NCBI RefSeq assembly: GCF_002575655.3
Contig: NC_053035.3
Span: forward strand, 503,780,601-503,844,600
From: Aegilops tauschii subsp. strangulata
Taxonomy: Eukaryota > Streptophyta > Magnoliopsida > Poales > Poaceae
Length of the DNA stretch: 64,000 nt
Direction: 5' to 3'
Every line of letters begins with the position of its first letter. Position 1 is the first letter of the stretch. The translations under genes and the position numbers were made by a program. Positions 31,863-43,573 of this stretch are shown one piece after another. Under the pieces are notes generated by a model. The model ran no database searches. It was not told the DNA's origin and saw only the letters and a list, made by a program, of their open reading frames with translations.

Positions 31863-33116
31863 CGCGAGCTATTGATCTACAACATAATTTGCAAAATACT
31901 ATCAGGACTAAGTTCATGATAAATTTAAGTTCAATTAATCATATTACTTAAGAACTCCCACTTAGATAGATATCCCTCTCATCATCTAAGTGATTACGTG
32001 ATCCAAAGCAACTAAACCATGTCCGATTAACACGTGAGATGGAGTAGTTTCAATGGTGAACATCACTATGTTGATCATATCTACTATATGATTCACGCTC
32101 GACCTTTCGGTCTCTGTGTTCCGAGGCCATATTTGTATATGCTAGGCTCGTCAAGTTTAACCTGAGTATTCCGCGTGTGCAACTGTTTTGCACCCGTTGT
32201 ATTTGAACGTAGAGCCTATCACACCCGATTAACACGTGGTGTCTCAGCACGAAGAACTTTTGCAACGGTGCATACTCAGGGAGAACACTTTTATCTTGAA
32301 ATTTTAGTGAGAGATCATCTTATAATGCTACCGTCAATCAAAGCAAGATAAGATGCATAAAGGATTAACATCACATGCAATAAATATAAGTGATATGATA
32401 TGGCCATCATCATCTTGTGCTTGTGATCTCCATCTCCGAAGCACCGTGCTTGTGATCTCCATCTCCGAAGCACCGTCATGATCACCATCGTCACCGGCGC
32501 GACACCTTGATCTCCATCATAGCATCGTTGTCGTCTCGCCAACTTATTGCTTTTACGACTATCGCTACCGCTTAGTGATAAAGTAAAACTATTACATGGC
32601 GATTGCATCTCATACAATAAAGCGACAACCATATGGCTCCCGCCAGTTGCCGATAACTCGGTTAGAAAACATGATCATCTCATACAACACATTATATCAC
32701 ATCATGTCTTGACCATATCACATCACAACATACCCTGCAAAAACAAGTTAGACGTCCTCTACTTTGTTGTTGCAAGTTTTACGTGGCTGCTACGGGCTTA
32801 GCAAGAACCGTTCTTACCTACGCATCAAAACCACAACGATAGTTTGTCAAGTTGGTGCTGTTTTAACCTTCGCAAGGACCGGGCGTAGCCACACTCGGTT
32901 CAACTAAAGTGAGAGAGACAGACACCCGCCAGTCACCTTTAAGCAACGAGTGCTCCGAACGGTGAAACCAGTCTCGCGTAAGCGTACGCGTAATGTCGGT
33001 CCGGGCCGCTTCATCTCACTATACCGCTGAACCAAAGTATGACATGCTGGTAAGCAGTATGACTTATATCGCCCACAACTCACTTGTGTTCTACTCGTGC
33101 ATAGCATCAACGCATA
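31863..33116 (-). other. 5' untranslated leader of the Copia element
   Basis: This 1.25 kb lies between the primer binding site and gag. A 28-base phrase, CTTGTGATCTCCATCTCCGA and its continuation, is directly repeated at about 32,418 and 32,450. No gene is present, as expected for a long leader. Confidence 0.6.
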
Positions 33117-33136
33117 AAACCAGGCTCGGATGCCAC
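33117..33136 (-). other. Primer binding site
   Basis: Right after the 5' LTR the minus strand reads TGGCATCCGAGCCTGG, matching the initiator Met-tRNA site TGGTATCAGAGC at 10 of 12 positions. This fits the Copia superfamily. Confidence 0.75.
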
Positions 33137-34850
33137 TGTTGGGGAACGTAGTAATTTCAAAAAAATTCCTACGCACACGCAAGATCATGGTGATGCATAG
33201 CAACGAGAGGGGAGAGTGTTGTCCATGTACCCTCGTAGACCGACAGCGGAAGCGTTATCACAACGCGGTTGATGTAGTCGTACGTCTTCACGATCCGACC
33301 GATCAAGTACCGAACGCACGGCACCTCCGAGTTCTACACACGTTCAGCTCGATGACGTCCCTCGAACTCCGATCCAGCCGAGTGTTGAGGGAGAGTTTCG
33401 TCAGCACGACGCCGTGGTGACGATGATGATGTTCCACCGGCGCAGGGCTTCGCCTAAGCTCCGCAACGGTATTATCGAGGTGTAATATGGTGGAGGGGGG
33501 CACCGCACACGGCTAAGAGATCTCAAGGATCAATTGTTGTGTCTATGGGGTGCCCCCTGCCCCCGTATATAAAGGATGGAGGAGGGGAGGCCGGCCAGCC
33601 CCTGGGGCGCGCCAGAAGGTTGGAGCCCTACTAGGACTCCCTAGTCCTAGTAGGATTCCTCCTCCCACATGGAATGGAAAAGGGGAAGGGAAAAAGAGAA
33701 GGAAGGAAGGAGGCGCCCCCCTTCCCTAGTCCAATTCGGACCAGACCAAGGGGAGGGGCGCAGCCACCTTTTGAGGCCTTTCTCTCCTTTCCCGTATGGC
33801 CCATTAAGGCCCAATACGAATTCCCGTAACTCTCCGGTACTCCGAAAAATACCCGAATCACTCGGAACCTTTCCGAAGTCCGAATATAGTCGTCCAATAT
33901 ATCGATTTTTATGTCTCGACCATTTTGAGACTCCTCGTCATATCCCCGATCTCATCCGGGACTCCGAACTCTTTCGGTACATCAAAACTCAATAAAACTG
34001 TCATCGTAACGTTAAGCGTGCGGACCCTACGGGTTCGAGAACTATGTAGACATGACCGAGACACGTCTCCGGTCAATAACCAATAGCGGGACCTGGATGC
34101 CCATATTGGCTCCCACATATTGTACGAAGATCTTTATCGGTCAGACCACATAACAACATACGTTGTTCCCTTTGTCACCGGTATGTTACTTGCGCGAGAT
34201 TTGATCGTCGGTATCTCGATACCTAGTTCAATCTCGTTACCGGCAAGTCTCTTTACTCGTTCCGTAATACATCATCCCGCAACTAACTCATTAGTCACAA
34301 TGCTTGCAAGGCTTATAGTGATGTGCATTACCGAGTGGGCCCAGAGATACCTCTCCGACAATCGGAGTGACAAATCCTAATCTCGAAATACGCCAACCCA
34401 ACAAGTACCTTTGGAGACACCTGTAGAGCACCTTTATAATCACCCATTTACATTGTGACGTTTGGTAGCACACAAAGTGTTCCTCCGGTAAACGGGAGTT
34501 GCATAATCTCATAGTCATAGGAACATGTATAAGTCATGAAGAAAGCAATAGCAACATACTAAACGATCGGGTGCTAAGCTAACGGAATGGGTCAAGTCAA
34601 TCACGTCATTCTCCTAATGAGGTGATCCCGTTAATCAAATGACAACTCATGTCTATGACTAGGAAACATAACCATCTTTGATTAACGAGCTAGTCAAGTA
34701 GAGGCATACTAGTGACACTCTGTTTGTCTATGTATTCACACATGTATTATGTTTTCGGTTAATACAATTCTAGCATGAATAATAAGCATTTATCATGATA
34801 TAAGGAAATATATAATACTTTATTATTGCCTCTAGGGCATATTTCCTTCA
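33137..34850 (-). repeat. 5' LTR of the Angela-type element
   Basis: It has the same length as the partner LTR, with about 1.5 percent difference by eye. It is followed by the right target duplication GGTTA and then by the continuation of the unit sequence (GTTGTAGTCTTTAAT). Confidence 0.92.
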
Positions 34851-34933
34851 GGTTAGTTGTAGTCTTTAATCCTTGCATGGAGAAAAACGCAAAGAAATGA
34901 ACAGTGATTGGCTACATGCATGCTCTGCCCTAC

Positions 34934-37623
34934 TGATACGTCCATTTTGCATCATGCTTTTATATCGATATTTATTGCATTATGGGTTGTTATTACACGT
35001 TATGTCACAATACTTATGGCTATTCTCTCTTATTTTACAAGGTTTAACATGAAGAGGGAGAATGCCGGTAGCTGGGATTCTGGGCTGGAAAAGGAGCAAA
35101 TATTGGAGACCTATTCTGCACTGCTCCAAAAGTCGTGAAACTCCACGAAAGTCATTTTTGGAATTAATGATAATTTTTGAGCGAAAGAAGTACCAGAGGG
35201 GGCCCACACCCTGGCCACGAGGGTGGGGGCGCGCCCACCCTTACAGGGCGCGCCCCCTGCCTCGTGGGCCCCCTGGTGACCCTCTGGTGTCCATCTTCTG
35301 CTATATGAAGTCTTTTACCCTGGAAAAAATCATAAGCAAGCTTACGGGACGAAACTCCGCCGCCACGAGGCGGAACCTTGGCGGAACCAATCTAGGGCTC
35401 CGGCGGAGCTGTTCTGCCGGGGAAACTTCCCTCTGGGAGGGGGAAATCATCACCATCGTCATCACCAACGATCCTCTCATCGGGAGGTGGTCAATCTCCA
35501 TCAACATCTTCACCAGCAACATCTCCTCTCAAACCCTAGTTCATCTCTTGTATCCAATCTTTGTACCAAAACCTCAGATTGGTACCTGTGGGTTGCTAGT
35601 AGTGTTGATTACTCCTTGTAGTTGATGCTAGTTGGTTTAATTGGTGGAAGATCATATGTTCAGATCCTTAATGCATATTAATATCCCTCTGATCATGAAC
35701 ATGAATATGCTTTGTGAGTAGTTAAGTTTTTCCTGGGGACATGGGTGAAGTCTTGCTATTAGTAGTCATGTGAATTTGGTATTCGTTCAATATTTTGATG
35801 AGATGTATGTTGTCTTTCCTCTAGTGGTGTTATGTGAACATCGACTACATGACACTTCACCATTATTTGGGCCTAGAGGAAGGCATTGGGAAGTAATAAG
35901 TAGATGATGGGTTGCTAGAGTGACAGAAGCTTAAACCCTAGTTTATGCGTTGCTTCGTAAGGGGCTGATTTGGATCCACTTGTTTCATGCTATGGTTAGG
36001 TTTACCTTAATACTTCTTTTGTAGTTGTCGGTGGGAAACGACACCTATGGGATCACAAGGATCCCTTCTGCGGTTGCGGGGCGCTGGGTGGTGAGGAGAG
36101 CAGGATTAGCAGTCAGTACAAGCACGCGGATCATTTACCCAGGTTCGGGCCGCCGAGATGCGTAATACCCTAGTCCTGCTTGGATGTGTATATCTGTGTT
36201 CTTGAGGTTCTCGAACTAGCTACAAGGGGCGTAACTTGTCCAAGAGTCCGAATCCTTCTCATGGATGCCCTGGGTCTCTTTTTATAGGCAAAGGGATCGC
36301 CACAGTGGCACCAGGAGGTGGCATCGGGGTACCGTGGTTAAGCTTATCGCTAGCTATTATGGGACAAGACGCATTTAATGCGCCCCTGACGTGTCCCCTC
36401 CACTTTACCGCCGCTTCGCCCCGCCTCGACACGCGCCTGGGCCAGCGAGGCGGTGGCGCCATGTAGGATGGCGGGTAGCTAAGGTGGCGTGGTGGCGGGG
36501 CCTTCATGAAGATTTTCATGCCGCCACGTAGGCAGATGCTGGGTTGGCGGAGGAGCCTTGCGTCGACACGCGGGTGCCTGCCCGGCTGGTGGGCTGGCAG
36601 CTGTATGGGATTGGTGGCAAAAAGCTTGGTGGGTGCGGGCCTGGCTGCGGCCTCGCGGACGCCCTCGGCAAGGGCCTTGCCGGGGCCCCGGCAAGGGTCT
36701 TGCCGTGGCGTTGCGGTCGTCCCCGGCAAGGATCTCGCCGGGGGTCTTGTGGGCTTCCTCGGCAAGAATCTCGTCGAGGATCGTCGTCTTCCAATCCTCA
36801 TCTGATCCCGTATGTTCATGATCTTGACGAAGACCTGCATGCCACTACAGAGGTGCCTCCCGAGCCCTGGGTCCAATCGTAGTTGTTGGTGATGTTGGAG
36901 CCCTTGGGCTCAAGGGTGGCTCACTCCGTTGGCGTTGGGCAAGTTGCCCCGGCAAGGCTCCTGCCGGGGCCGCGGAAGTCGCCCCGGCAAGGGTCTTGTC
37001 GGGGGAGTCCACCTCGCCCTCTTGCTCTTTGGTGTTGCTGGTCTTGGCATTCCCTTGTTTTTCTTGTGCCTTCGGCTTCTCTCCGCCCCCCCCCCCTTGC
37101 CCTGTTACGTGCGGCCGTGGCGCGTGGTTCTGACTGTCCGTGCACAAGTAAAGGGTCGAAAGGAGAGCCCCTACTTTTGTACACCGACAGTAGTTGTGGA
37201 TGCTTGCAATAGGGGTTAATCATAAGTGGGATGCTTGTCGAAGAAAGGGCAGTATCCAAGCACCGGTCCACCCACATATCAAATTATCAAAGTAACGAAC
37301 GCGAATCATATGAGCGTGATGAAATTAGCTTGACGATAATTCCCATGTGTCCTCGGGAGCGCTTTTCTCATTATAAGAACTTGTCCAGGCTTGTCCTTTG
37401 CTACAAAAAGGATTGGGCCACCTTGCTGCACCTTATTTACTTTCATTGCTTGTTACCCGTTACAAATTATCTTATCACAAAACTATCTGTTACCTACAAT
37501 TTCAGTGTTTGCAGAGAATACCTTACTGAAAACCGCTTGTCATTTCCTTCTGCTCCTCGTTGGGTTCGACACTCTTACTTATCGAAAGGACTACGATAGA
37601 TCCCCTACACTTGTGGGTCATCA
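34934..37623. mobile_element. Solo LTR (about 1.5 kb net) containing a second solo LTR
   Basis: It starts TGATACGTCC and ends GGGTCATCA, with CCTAC (34929-34933) and CCTGC (37624-37628) as a 5-bp target duplication with one mismatch. The paralogous sites at 20,553 and 41,304 confirm the target. There is no internal region, primer site or polypurine tract, so LTR-LTR recombination removed the rest. A 1,164-bp element sits at 36,026. The family was not determined. Confidence 0.88.
36026..37189 (-). mobile_element. Solo LTR nested in the solo LTR, 1,164 bp
   Basis: It begins TGTCGGTGGG and ends CACCGACA, with an exact 5-bp duplication GTAGT on both sides (36021-36025 and 37190-37194). A TATA box, CCTATAAAAAGAGAC, is on the minus strand near 36,285, which sets its orientation. 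A GC-rich stretch with repeats of GGCAAGG/CCGGGG at 36,660-37,010 makes many spurious open frames. Probably Gypsy; the family is not named. Confidence 0.85.
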
Positions 37624-38320
37624 CCTGCTCGCGAGCTGCATGCAGGGTCAATTTCATCGTAGCTTGTATTATCGCCTGGCAATGGACGAAGCGCCGGCTC
37701 TCTTCTCTCTCCTGCGTTCTCTCTCCTGCGTTCTCTCTCCTCCACATAATATTTTGCTGATTTGGAACATATTATAGCCAGCTGACTAGGATCTATTGCA
37801 CTTGCTCTGAAAGAAACATAACTTGATCAGCAATTCAGCACACGTGTTTTACATCATAAACTCTGTTAGCCGAAGCATGTAGTTATGTGGAAAACCACCT
37901 AGTCGCTAATTATTTGCAAAAGCTTGCAGAAAACACTGATAACTCGTTTTGCCATGTTTGAAAGTGTTTCCGACAGGTGGGGCCCACTTGTCAGGAGCTG
38001 ACTTGGCAAAAAAATCAGCACGTGGAGATTTCTTCTTCCTTCTCCTATCTCCCCCTCTCTTACACATTGCATCAAACTGGTTGTGGGTGTGCACTGGGAT
38101 GGGTCGGCTCCTTGCTGACGACTTGGAGGACGGTGTTACATGCGTGCTGGCGCCACCAGAACTTACGTCACCTTCTCTAAGCCCGCGCCGCCGCTGGGAG
38201 GCGGGAACCCATCCCTTTCCTTCCCGACGTGCGCTGCCGCCCCGTCGCACGGGCGTCCATGGGAGGAGCGGTAGACGCCGAGTGTCCTCGCTCCTACCTC
38301 TACGGCTCAGTCGCCGGCCT

Positions 38321-38841
38321 CACCGGCAGCGATTGATTCCTGCTTACTAGCATGGCAGAAATTGTAAATGTCCCTCCTCGTGCATCCAACCTGGTCATAT
38401 CCATCGTATTGCATCCACAAAATATTCATAATATGGTGTTTGCGGATCCCAGATTTTTCCATGTCTATAATGTCCATTTTCTGCTCATCGCTAATTTGTC
38501 TGTTTGAACACAAAAGACATGAAAGATCCCTTGGGGCTAGAGGATGGTTGTCTTCATCACTTAAATCCTTCACGAACCACCGCCCTGCTTCCTCGTATCT
38601 TGCAATGACCAATTTAGATTTACACCCAACACGAGTAATACTCTATGGCCTCCTTTTTCTATCTTCCATCTTCCTCTTCATGTGCTTCTCTTCACAAACC
38701 CCTTCACGACTACACATAATTTTCCTTCAAATTATATGATTGTTGGATCGATGCCACTCAACATAGCTTCTCCTCACCATGAAACATCCTATTTGCAATA
38801 TTATAGTACTCGAACATACACGCAACACTTACATCCGTCAT
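38321..38841 (-). pseudogene. FAR1-type gene fragment, copy C
   Basis: It has the same extent as copy B: an N-terminal exon (ATG at 38841) and the FAR1 zinc domain, cut at ESIAAG next to the same unit head. Small changes (DEDNHPL for DEHNHPL) affect a zinc-ligand His position. It is a non-functional fragment. Confidence 0.85.
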
Positions 38842-39873
38842 GTCTTCCTGTATGTGAGGCCAACCAATCATCAACGTTTATCCATGTTGCATATGAACAA
38901 TAGCTCATGGGCAAAAACAAATGCATTCAAAAGCCAGTACGAAATATTGTGTGGAATATTAAACTTTGCTCATTGTACATGTGAGACCAACCGATCATCA
39001 ATGTCGATAAACTATTGAACTAGATGATGAAAAAAACTAAATTATATTGCATGCACTACGGGAACCTAAATCAATGATAATAAACTAAACTAAGTAGGAA
39101 GTGGAGGCTACAAATCCGGATTCATTCTTTAAGATGACAGGCGGGGAGAGATGGGATAGGCTGGCGTAGAGTTCCTCCAGATTATAGCGCCACCCCCGTC
39201 GCCGCCGATTCAGCCGGCGCAATGTGGTGCCTTATTCTTCTTCTTGTTGTCGAGCACTCGAGGACAGTGAAGGGGAGGAGGACGTGGACGAGGACGGTGA
39301 ATTGATTCCTCTCGTCGGGCGCGTCGGGGACAGTGAAGGGGACGAGGACGATGAATTGACCTCGATCTAGATCGATTAGACGTGGTTCTGGTCGTTGAGG
39401 TGATTGGTTCAAAAAGAAATATTTCATCATGGACCATTATGCCCTTCTCGGATTAAACAAATTAAATTTCATAATTATTAATCCCCAACAAATTAGACGG
39501 CTAATAAAAATCAGAGGGGTCGGTACTGGATAGTACTCCGATTACTACGCCAATCACCGTAAAAGAGCTCAAAGTATATAAGAAATGAGGATGGAATTGC
39601 ATAGCCGGCGGTGTTTGGAATTTGTCCCTCAGACTTACTTCTTCACACTATGCTTGCACTAGATGATGTCTAGACTGACAGTTACATTTTGTTTGTTTCA
39701 CTGATCCCTAACCACATTTGCAGTATAACCGTATTCCAAACATGTTCTAACTCACGCATTGTTGGAATGACATCATGGAATACAGTCACACAAAAAGGAG
39801 CATGACGTAGTACACAGAGCACACAAGAGACTATTTGTTAAAATAACAATGCACAATAGGGGGAAAAAGAATT

Positions 39874-40302
39874 TAGGCCCCGTTCGGACCGAAGGTATCC
39901 AAAACAAAGTATTAAAAAACTCTGCAGGAATGGAGGATGACTACATGCGTGAAACAGAGGAGCCAGAAAACAAAAGAAAGTTTTAAGTGAGGCGTTCGGA
40001 GGAGTAGCAATCCGCGAAGGGAAAGAAAAGTTTGCAGGAGTACCAAGTAGTACTTTCTATAATTTTTATTTGGCTACACATTGTTCTCTCTCTCAGCCCA
40101 TCCATACATTTGCTTTATAAATCCGTTGCATGGCCCATCACATCGGGCTTCACATCCTCTGAAATCTGTAGGAATAGGGAGACTTTTCTATGTTTCACTA
40201 TTCACAATTCCTTTGATCCGAACACATCAAAGATGAAAAACCCTGTGGAATTCCTACCTTCAAAGTTTCCTTTAAATTTCCTGTGAACCGAACAGAGCCT
40301 TA
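39874..40302. mobile_element. 431-bp MITE with GTTCGG ends (copy 3)
   Basis: This is the third syntenic copy of the element at 19,637 and 23,892. It starts TAGGCCCCGTTCGG. It was carried by the segmental duplication. Confidence 0.65.
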
Positions 40303-41249
40303 CATTCAAGATGACCCCAAGGGACCATAAATCTGCTCATAAGTACTGGAGCCATACATAATGGTGTTCCTGGATGAGAGAAACATGCTTAATGAACCGG
40401 TCCAAATGGATGACTGGCAAAGGCTTCTCATAGGCCATCAGGAAATACATGGAAAACAACCCCATAAATATCATGCCACAATAAGCTAAGAACCAACAAG
40501 GAGATGCTCAACTAGAAGCAATCATCATCATGTCAACGAATGGTGTGCAGTATTGGCTGTTCTAGAATGTTGGGACTAAGGAGTACTAAGTCAAATCTGA
40601 AATTCAATGCTAACTCCAGATAAATTCACTCTAGCTCAAATTTAGTGGTAACAACAAACACACATTTATGTTCTAGATCATGACTAGTAGTAGCTAATAA
40701 GTGCAGATGAATGGATTTTACAAGATACTTACATACACCATAAATAATTAAACATACCAACGGAGACGAAGGAAATTATTTTGTAAGAAGATCAGCTAGC
40801 ATGCAAAGATGAAATGTACTCCCTCGTAAAGAAATATAAAAGCGTTTAGATTTGTACATTTCATGGAGCGTGGCACAACAGTCTTAGTTGACATGGCACG
40901 AGGAAACACAAAATAACAATGTTGAGAATACAGAAGGAAAAAAGTCAATCAGAATTCCGATTATACTGATATAAATCTGATGTGGGTCATAAATGCTAGA
41001 ACTAGAACAGCAAAGACCGAAGAAAGTTTCACAAATGACGGTAACTGAATTTGTCCCATGTCATCAATAGGGTTATTGTTACTGAGATATACTTTTTTTA
41101 GCAACATAAAAAGACGCAACTAGCCAACATCATACTGAGAGCAAAGCTAATAGAATAGCCTGCTGCCGGCTTTACACTAGTACCACGTCAGCTATATAGC
41201 CAACGCATATAATAAACTGGTTGTAGGTTAGCTGTAGTCTTTAATGTTT

Positions 41250-41994
41250 GGATGAAGAAAAATGCAAGGAAATGAATAGTGATTGGCTGCATGCATGCTC
41301 TGCCCTGCTCGCCAGCTGCATGCAGGGTCAATTTCATCGTAGCTTGTGTTATCGCGCAATGGACAAGCACTGGCTCTGTTCTCTCTCCTGCGTTCTCTCT
41401 CTTCCACATAAGATTTTGCTGATTTGTAACATCTTATAGTCAGCTGACAAGGATCTATTAGACTTGCTCTGAAAGAAGCATAACTAGGGTGTTATCTGCA
41501 GTTCAGCACAGGTGTTTTACATCATAAGCTCTGTTAGCTGAAGCATGTATTTATGTGAAAAACCACCTAGTCGCTAATTATTTGCAAAAGCTTGCAGAAA
41601 ACACTGATAACTCGCTTTGCGACGTTTGAAAGTGTTTCCGACAGGTGGGGCCCACTTGACTTGGCAAAAAAATCGCCACGTGGACGTTTCTTCTTGCTTC
41701 TCCTATCTCCCCCTCTCTTACACATTGCATCAAACAGGTTGTGGGCGTTCACTCGGATGGGTCGGCTCCTTGCCGATCGACCTGGAGGACGGCGTTACAT
41801 GCGTGGTGGCGCCACCAGAACCTACGTCACCTCCTCTGAGCCCGCGCCGCCGCCGGGAGGCGGGAACCCATCCCTCCTTCCCGACGCGCGCTGCCGCCCC
41901 GCCGCACGGGCGTCCATGGGAGGAGGACGAGAAGCATGACGCAGTAGACGCCGAGTGTCCTCGCTCCTACCTCTACGGCTCAGTCGCCGGCCTC
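41250..41994. repeat. Tandem segmental duplication, unit D (head only)
   Basis: This is the head part of a fourth unit. It follows units B and C closely up to CGCCGGCCTC at 41,994, then diverges from the FAR1 fragment found in B and C at that point. It therefore probably represents the ancestral flank onto which the truncated FAR1 piece was joined in the other copies. Confidence 0.75.
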
Positions 41995-43573
41995 GCGCGG
42001 CAATGAACTGCCGCTTCCCGTGCGTTCCGGGGCAGTGTCGCACTTGCTGCGGGAAGACGGGGCGGGCTAGCGCTCCAGGCTCACGCTCACCAGCGGAGGA
42101 TATCGAGGGCGACGAGCTCGTCGATGCCGGCGAAAAGCACGTGCTCCAGAGCTTCACCGCCGGATCGTGCTCTAGAGCTTCACCACTGGCACGAGGAGAT
42201 CGAGGCCGAGGCCGGTGACCTGCAAGTCTCTGCGAACTCTGCCACCACGGCCAAGCTCCGTCGGCGCGCCGGGAGGCAGGGCGACGCACGCTTCCTTTCC
42301 TCCGAGACAACTGGAGGCGCTGTGTGCGCGTGTTGCTTGCTACTGCAGCCTGCCAATTCTCTGTGCATAAGGAATCGATCCCGGACCGGAGCTCTTTCCT
42401 GGCCGCCGCGATGGTCAAGTCAGCTTATTCCAGTAGCCAACGGCAGCGTCGACGCGCTGCGCAGAGCCAACGCGGACGTTGTCGTCGCGTCCGTCGAGGA
42501 AGACGTACAGGTACACCAGGCCAACGTCGAGGCAAGGCAAGGAGACCCGGTGCACACAACCTGTTGGATGCAATGTGTTGTAAGAGAGGGCTTATACACA
42601 CACTTCACAGCAAGCACAGTGCACTGGCGGTGGAATCCAGGCGAGGTGAGACAAGAGCTGTGTTATCGGGCGGCTCCGCCTCCAAGCCAGTGTTCATAAA
42701 ATTTGAAAAACTTTCAAGTGTACGACAAGCTGTGTACTCTTTTAAAAACAAACATTTTCACTTATGTGGCTAGCATAGTGTTACCACATAAAAATGCCCG
42801 AGACAACATGGCAGTGCACCCGAACGACAACATGGCAAGACTATACAAACTCCACAAGATATGTAACATTGCAGCAACTTAAAATCTTTTCAAAACAAGC
42901 TTAGCATGTAGCACGTTCAGCATAACTGCAAATTTGGCACCACCAGGCTAGATGTTTGCAAGAGGAAACAAAGAACACAAACAGACCATCCATGAGCAAC
43001 TTTCGGCAAGCAGAACCAACCTCGAGACCATCCGTGAGCTACTTCACAGGAAAACCTGTCCGTGAGCTAATTTACACAAGCAAAACACCCCAGGGTCGAA
43101 ATCCCTCCGGGTTGAGTGTTCAGAGTATCTGTGTTTAGTGTGAACACTAATACCACAGCTGTACAAAATTAGCCTGGGGTTTGCTGACAACTACAGCATA
43201 CAGGACCTTAGTAATTGAACACTTGCGTCTTCAGTGACTCGTATTGCCTACCATCAGCGATTCAGAAACGCTACCGCCAACTGCTTCAGCATGAAGCTTC
43301 CTCCAACCTGCTAAGAGCAAAAAATAGAGAAACTGGAAGGATTAGTACACTGTATATACTACGTCAAACACCAAATAATATTGGTGCCGAAAAACATCTG
43401 TACGCAAAGACATCATCAAACAACAAAGCAGCATGTACTAAAACTTTTGACGCTTAAGCAATATGAACCCAGCAGCACATTTGTACAAGCATATAATTTA
43501 GACTCAAATCATTATATAAAAATTATGTGTTCTGACTAAAGCATGCTAATACCAGAAAACAAAAGGCACCAAC
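41995..43573. other. Stretch without a supported gene, GC-rich then AT-rich
   Basis: From 41,995 to about 42,700 the sequence is GC-rich with open frames on both strands. Some stretches look protein-like (LHHWHEEIEAEAGD at about 42,180) but have no start, splice pattern or known domain. A 32-36-bp phrase, CCTCTCTTACACATTGCATC and onward, at 41,712-41,743 recurs inverted at 42,555-42,589, hinting at a decayed inverted-repeat element. The last 0.8 kb is probably the 3' flank and UTR of the porin-like gene. Confidence 0.4.

Larger units (their letters stand above)
26132..34850 (-). mobile_element. Angela/WIS/BARE-1-type Copia retrotransposon, full structure, decayed genes
   Basis: Two 1,714-bp LTRs (26132-27845 and 33137-34850) enclose a 5.3-kb internal region, and GGTTA flanks the element (26127-26131 and 34851-34855). 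On the minus strand the LTR begins TGAAGGAAATATGCCC and ends CCCCAACA, the Angela/WIS/BARE-1 pattern. By eye the LTRs differ at about 25 positions plus two 1-base indels, near 1.5 percent, which would mean roughly half a million years at commonly used grass rates. Coding order gag, protease, integrase, RT, RNase H confirms Copia. All genes carry stops and frameshifts. Unit C at about 41,226 preserves the empty site. Confidence 0.95.
20498..34876. repeat. Tandem segmental duplication, unit B (expanded by insertions)
   Basis: From ATGGAGAAAAACG at about 20,498 to the same landmark at 34,877. Removing the MULE, two MITE insertions and the Angela-type element with their target duplications leaves about 3.69 kb. 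Unit C, treated the same way, is about 3.68 kb. Order inside: 0.8-kb head, truncated FAR1 fragment, FAR1 upstream region, 431-bp MITE, 0.7-kb tail. Confidence 0.85.
34877..41249. repeat. Tandem segmental duplication, unit C
   Basis: This is the third copy of the unit. After removing the solo LTR (2,690 bp) and its 5-bp duplication it measures about 3.68 kb. It lacks the MULE, both Tourist insertions and the Copia element found in unit B, and so supplies the empty-site sequence for each. Confidence 0.85.

Noticed and set aside
36259..37277. Several 90-205-codon frames
   Set aside because: They lie in the GC-rich solo LTR on both strands with CCGG-rich repeats.
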